Assembly: GCA_002771075.1 (NCBI GenBank) | Contig: PCXM01000034.1 | Coordinates: forward strand, 2,166 to 7,990 | DNA: 5,825 nucleotides | Direction: 5' to 3' | Origin: Candidatus Zambryskibacteria bacterium CG10_big_fil_rev_8_21_14_0_10_34_34 | GTDB lineage: Bacteria; Patescibacteriota; Minisyncoccia; Phycocordibacterales; WO2-35-19 | In this document: in pieces, positions 4,162 through 5,825 of the stretch | Numbering within the stretch: the stretch's first letter is position 1 | Layout: every line of letters begins with the position of its first letter | Notes under the pieces: generated by a model | Databases searched by the model: none | The model's input: the letters and a program-made list of their open reading frames with translations, nothing else | Told to the model about the DNA's origin: nothing | Translations under genes and position numbers: made by a program

Positions 4162-5487
4162 ATGAAAAACAAAGAAAAAAGAATCTTTCTAGATTATGCC
4201 GCTATCACGCCGGTTGATTTAAGGGTGGCAAAAGAGATGACAAAAATTCAAAAAGATTTTTGGGCTAATCCTTCTTCTTTACACACAGAGGGGGAGCGGG
4301 CTAAAAACATGCTAGAGGAGGCGAGAATAAGGATTGCTCGCATTTTGCATTGCAAATCTAGCGAAGTCTTTTTTACTGCCTCTGGTACCGAATCATTAAA
4401 CATTGCTATTTTAGGTGTCGTGAAAAGCCAAGGGCAACCCTTTGGGACAGGGGCAGTTCAAGGGTTGCCCTTGGCTTTCGTTTCTCAAAGGTCATCCTTG
4501 AAGGATTTTGCCCCAAAGGGTGGTCCTTTAATTCCACATATCATAGTCTCAACAATAGAGCATTCAGCAGTTTTGGAACCAATCAAATATTTATTAAAAG
4601 AAGGGAAAGCAGAAGTTTCTTTTATTGCTCCAAATGAAAAAGGAATAATAAATCCAGATTCAATCAAAAAAGAAATAAAAGAAAATACTGTTTTAATTGC
4701 TATTCAACATGCCAACAATGAAATAGGGACCATTCAACCAATCCAAAAAATTGCTGGAGTGATCAGAGAATATAAACAAAAAAATCCAAGGGTAGCCCTT
4801 GGACAAAATTATCCTTATTTTTTGGTTGATGCTTGTCAATCTGTTTGTTATGAAGATGTTTCTATAGAAAAATTGGGAGCTGATTTATTAGTTTTAGATG
4901 GTATTAAAATATATGGACCAAGAGGTGTGGGTATTTTAGTGGTTAAACGCGTTATTAACATTGTCCCTGTTATGTTTGGTGGAGGACAAGAAGGGGGATT
5001 AAGATCAGGAACAGAAAATGTAATTGGAGCTGTTGGTTTTGCCAAAGCTTTAGAACTAGCTCGCCGAGGAGGTGAGAAAGAATCAAAACGTCTAACAAAA
5101 TTACGCGATTATGCAATCAAAAAAATTTTAAAAGAAATTCCAAACACGTCTTTAAATGGTGGTTTAGAAAATCGCCTTCCCAACAATATTAATATCTGTT
5201 TTCAATCAATACAAGGAGAGTCCTTGGTAAGAAAAGAGGGCCTAGATTCGGAGTTTTTAGTTATTAAATTAGACACTCTCGGTTTTGCGGTCTCGGCTGC
5301 TTCTGCTTGTCATTCTCTTAGTTTAGAAAACGGTTCTTATGTGATTGAAGCGATTGAAAATGCCCGTTCAACAAGCTCAAAGTCTTCAAAATGTAGCTCT
5401 TCCTCTCTTCGCATAACTTTAGGTCGTAATACTAAAAAATCTGATTTAGACTCTCTTATCTCCACTCTCAAGAAGATAGTTAAATAA
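4162..5487 (+). CDS. iscS: Cysteine desulfurase, IscS/NifS class I, with in-frame palindromic inserts
   Basis: This PLP enzyme takes sulfur from cysteine, leaving alanine, and passes a persulfide to tRNA thiolation or Fe-S assembly. Recognisable sites are LDYAA (10-14), ASGTESLN (73-80), TIEHSA with PLP-stacking H134, QHANNEIGT (182-190), VDACQ with D223 and Q226, PLP lysine K249 in DGIKIYGPRGVG, GGQEGGLRSGTEN (274-286) and catalytic C383 in SAASACHS, whose long loop marks class I. The residue before K249 is Ile where His is usual. At 441 residues it is longer than the usual 380-400. The excess lies in an insert between ILGV and HIIVST (about 88-125), a short one at 208-216 and a Ser-rich stretch at 402-415. 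The first two coincide with GC-rich palindromes. All inserts keep the frame and miss the catalytic residues, so activity is plausible. The partner (MnmA, IscU or another) is not in view. Confidence 0.9.
   Translation: MKNKEKRIFLDYAAITPVDLRVAKEMTKIQKDFWANPSSLHTEGERAKNMLEEARIRIARILHCKSSEVFFTASGTESLNIAILGVVKSQGQPFGTGAVQGLPLAFVSQRSSLKDFAPKGGPLIPHIIVSTIEHSAVLEPIKYLLKEGKAEVSFIAPNEKGIINPDSIKKEIKENTVLIAIQHANNEIGTIQPIQKIAGVIREYKQKNPRVALGQNYPYFLVDACQSVCYEDVSIEKLGADLLVLDGIKIYGPRGVGILVVKRVINIVPVMFGGGQEGGLRSGTENVIGAVGFAKALELARRGGEKESKRLTKLRDYAIKKILKEIPNTSLNGGLENRLPNNINICFQSIQGESLVRKEGLDSEFLVIKLDTLGFAVSAASACHSLSLENGSYVIEAIENARSTSSKSSKCSSSSLRITLGRNTKKSDLDSLISTLKKIVK
4424..4478 (+). repeat. 19-bp perfect inverted repeat inserted in the desulfurase gene
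   Basis: AAAGCCAAGGGCAACCCTT (4424-4442) is followed after 17 bases by its exact reverse complement (4460-4478). Each arm is itself nearly palindromic: CCAAGGG-CAA-CCCTTTGG on the left and CAAGGG-TTG-CCCTTGG on the right. About 31 of 55 bases are G or C, against an AT-rich gene. The repeat encodes KSQGQPF and QGLPLAF in frame, at a place where related enzymes have only a short loop. Confidence 0.85.
4486..4530 (+). repeat. Degenerate palindromic units next to the inverted repeat
   Basis: Two weaker units follow: CAAAGGTCATCCTTG (4486-4500) and CCAAAGGGTGGTCCTTTA (4513-4530). Both have the purine-arm, short-loop, pyrimidine-arm design of the neighbouring repeat. A perfect ATCCTT-G-AAGGAT hairpin (4494-4506) overlaps the first. 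Together with 4424-4478 they account for nearly all of the extra residues at about 88-125. They may be decayed copies, but the resemblance is partial. Confidence 0.5.
4785..4803 (+). repeat. Further copy of the palindromic unit in the desulfurase gene
   Basis: TCCAAGGG-TAG-CCCTTGGA is a perfect 8-bp hairpin with a 3-base loop. Apart from the loop, its CCAAGGG/CCCTTGG arms match the units at 4428-4474. It encodes PRVALG (209-214) in the loop before VDACQ, a variable surface position in this enzyme family. Confidence 0.7.
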
Positions 5488-5512
5488 ATCTTGTCTTGTA
5501 TAGTTTTAGCGA

Positions 5513-5526
5513 AGTGGATATCCACT
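5513..5526. terminator. Perfect palindrome after the desulfurase gene, possible terminator
   Basis: AGTGGATATCCACT is its own reverse complement and lies 25 bases after the stop. TTAG (5506-5509) and CTAA (5525-5528) can extend the stem around a CGA bulge. A T-rich stretch (5533-5549) follows but starts about 6 bases late for a classical terminator. Such a symmetric site upstream of the next gene's promoter could instead be an operator. Confidence 0.4.
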
Positions 5527-5531
5527 AACAA

Positions 5532-5560
5532 TTGTTTTTAATTTTTTATTTTGGTATTAT
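5532..5560 (+). promoter_or_regulatory. Promoter of the membrane-anchored protein gene
   Basis: TTGTTT (5532-5537), a 17-base spacer and TATTAT (5555-5560) preceded by TGG form a -35/extended -10 pair. The -10 box ends 10 bases before ATG 5571, so the leader would be only about 4 bases. TGGTATTAT is identical to the desulfurase promoter element. Confidence 0.5.
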
Positions 5561-5570
5561 TTAATTAAAT

Positions 5571-5825
5571 ATGGAAGATTTAACCAAACATCAACTAATA
5601 CTTATCGTCTTATTGGTTACATTTGTAACTTCAATTGCTACTGGTATCATCACTTTTACTTTACTTTCAGAAGCTCCAGTTGAAGTGACTCAAACAATAA
5701 ATAGAGTAGTTGAAAAAACTATTGAACGGGTGGTGACCGAACCGGGGAAACCAGATAAAATAGTTACTACTGTTATTGTCAACGAAGAAGACAGATTACT
5801 TGAATCTATTGCTAAAAATGAAAAA
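5571..5825 (+). CDS. N-terminus of a membrane-anchored protein, possibly a trypsin/HtrA-like protease (partial)
   Basis: Eighty-five codons are open to the window edge. After MEDLTKHQ there is one strong hydrophobic segment (about 9-33), a signal anchor that would place the rest outside the membrane. A Val/Thr-rich stalk follows (PVEVTQTINRVVEKTIERVV, 36-55), then a Pro/Gly turn and NEEDRLLESIAKNEK (71-85). From memory, this layout matches the start of trypsin-like (S1C) serine proteases of Parcubacteria, where the protease domain begins shortly after the last residues seen here. No catalytic residue is in view, so the function is tentative, while the membrane anchor is clear. Translation probably starts from a nearly leaderless mRNA, with no Shine-Dalgarno sequence. 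The missing 3' end is due to the window limit. Confidence 0.75.
   Translation, partial: MEDLTKHQLILIVLLVTFVTSIATGIITFTLLSEAPVEVTQTINRVVEKTIERVVTEPGKPDKIVTTVIVNEEDRLLESIAKNEK

Noticed and set aside
4424..4803. CRISPR array or transcription terminator from the palindromic units
   Set aside because: The units are irregularly spaced, lie inside one open reading frame, have no spacers of even length and lack a following T run.
4485..5045. Minus-strand open frames inside the desulfurase gene
   Set aside because: They are shadows of a clearly conserved coding sequence.

Overview
This AT-rich, compact window carries core translation genes with almost no Shine-Dalgarno sequences and very short leaders. 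It has a short initiation factor IF-2, a DUF4446 membrane protein, tRNAs with no encoded CCA, and nuclease-like genes packed against tRNAs. Together these suggest a small-genome bacterium of the Patescibacteria / Candidate Phyla Radiation, probably Parcubacteria-like. That placement is inferred from gene style, not from a marker tree. UGA appears to be an ordinary stop: the HNH gene ends on TGA one base before a tRNA.

Left part (1-1756): tRNA-Lys(CTT) on the minus strand is followed by a hairpin terminator and preceded by a gene for a helix-turn-helix protein with a LAGLIDADG-like domain. On the plus strand an HNH endonuclease gene stops one base before tRNA-Leu(TAA). A minus-strand tRNA-Cys(GCA) converges on it. 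Both nuclease-like genes therefore lie directly 5' of a tRNA in the same orientation. The tRNA-Cys has altered residues at both partners of the D-loop/T-loop contact (G18 to A and U55 to G).

Middle (1757-4108, minus strand): a tight operon reads DUF4446 membrane protein, then infB (11-base overlap), then rbfA (no gap), and runs toward tRNA-Cys. infB encodes a 501-residue IF-2 without the long N-terminal region. Two cysteines tied to fMet-tRNA binding in the Bacillus factor are replaced. RbfA matures the small subunit and IF-2 starts initiation, so the operon serves 30S function.

Right part (4109-5825, plus strand): a 53-base divergent promoter region separates the operon from a class I cysteine desulfurase gene, which probably supplies sulfur for tRNA thiolation or Fe-S clusters. 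The gene keeps its catalytic residues but carries in-frame inserts built from GC-rich palindromic units with consensus close to CCAAGGGCWACCCTTGG. One is a 19-bp perfect inverted repeat and another is an 8-bp hairpin about 300 bases further on. This resembles the in-frame Rickettsia palindromic elements and is the most interesting signal in the window. A palindrome and T-rich stretch follow, then the start of a membrane-anchored protein that resembles the N-terminus of trypsin/HtrA-like proteases and runs off the window.
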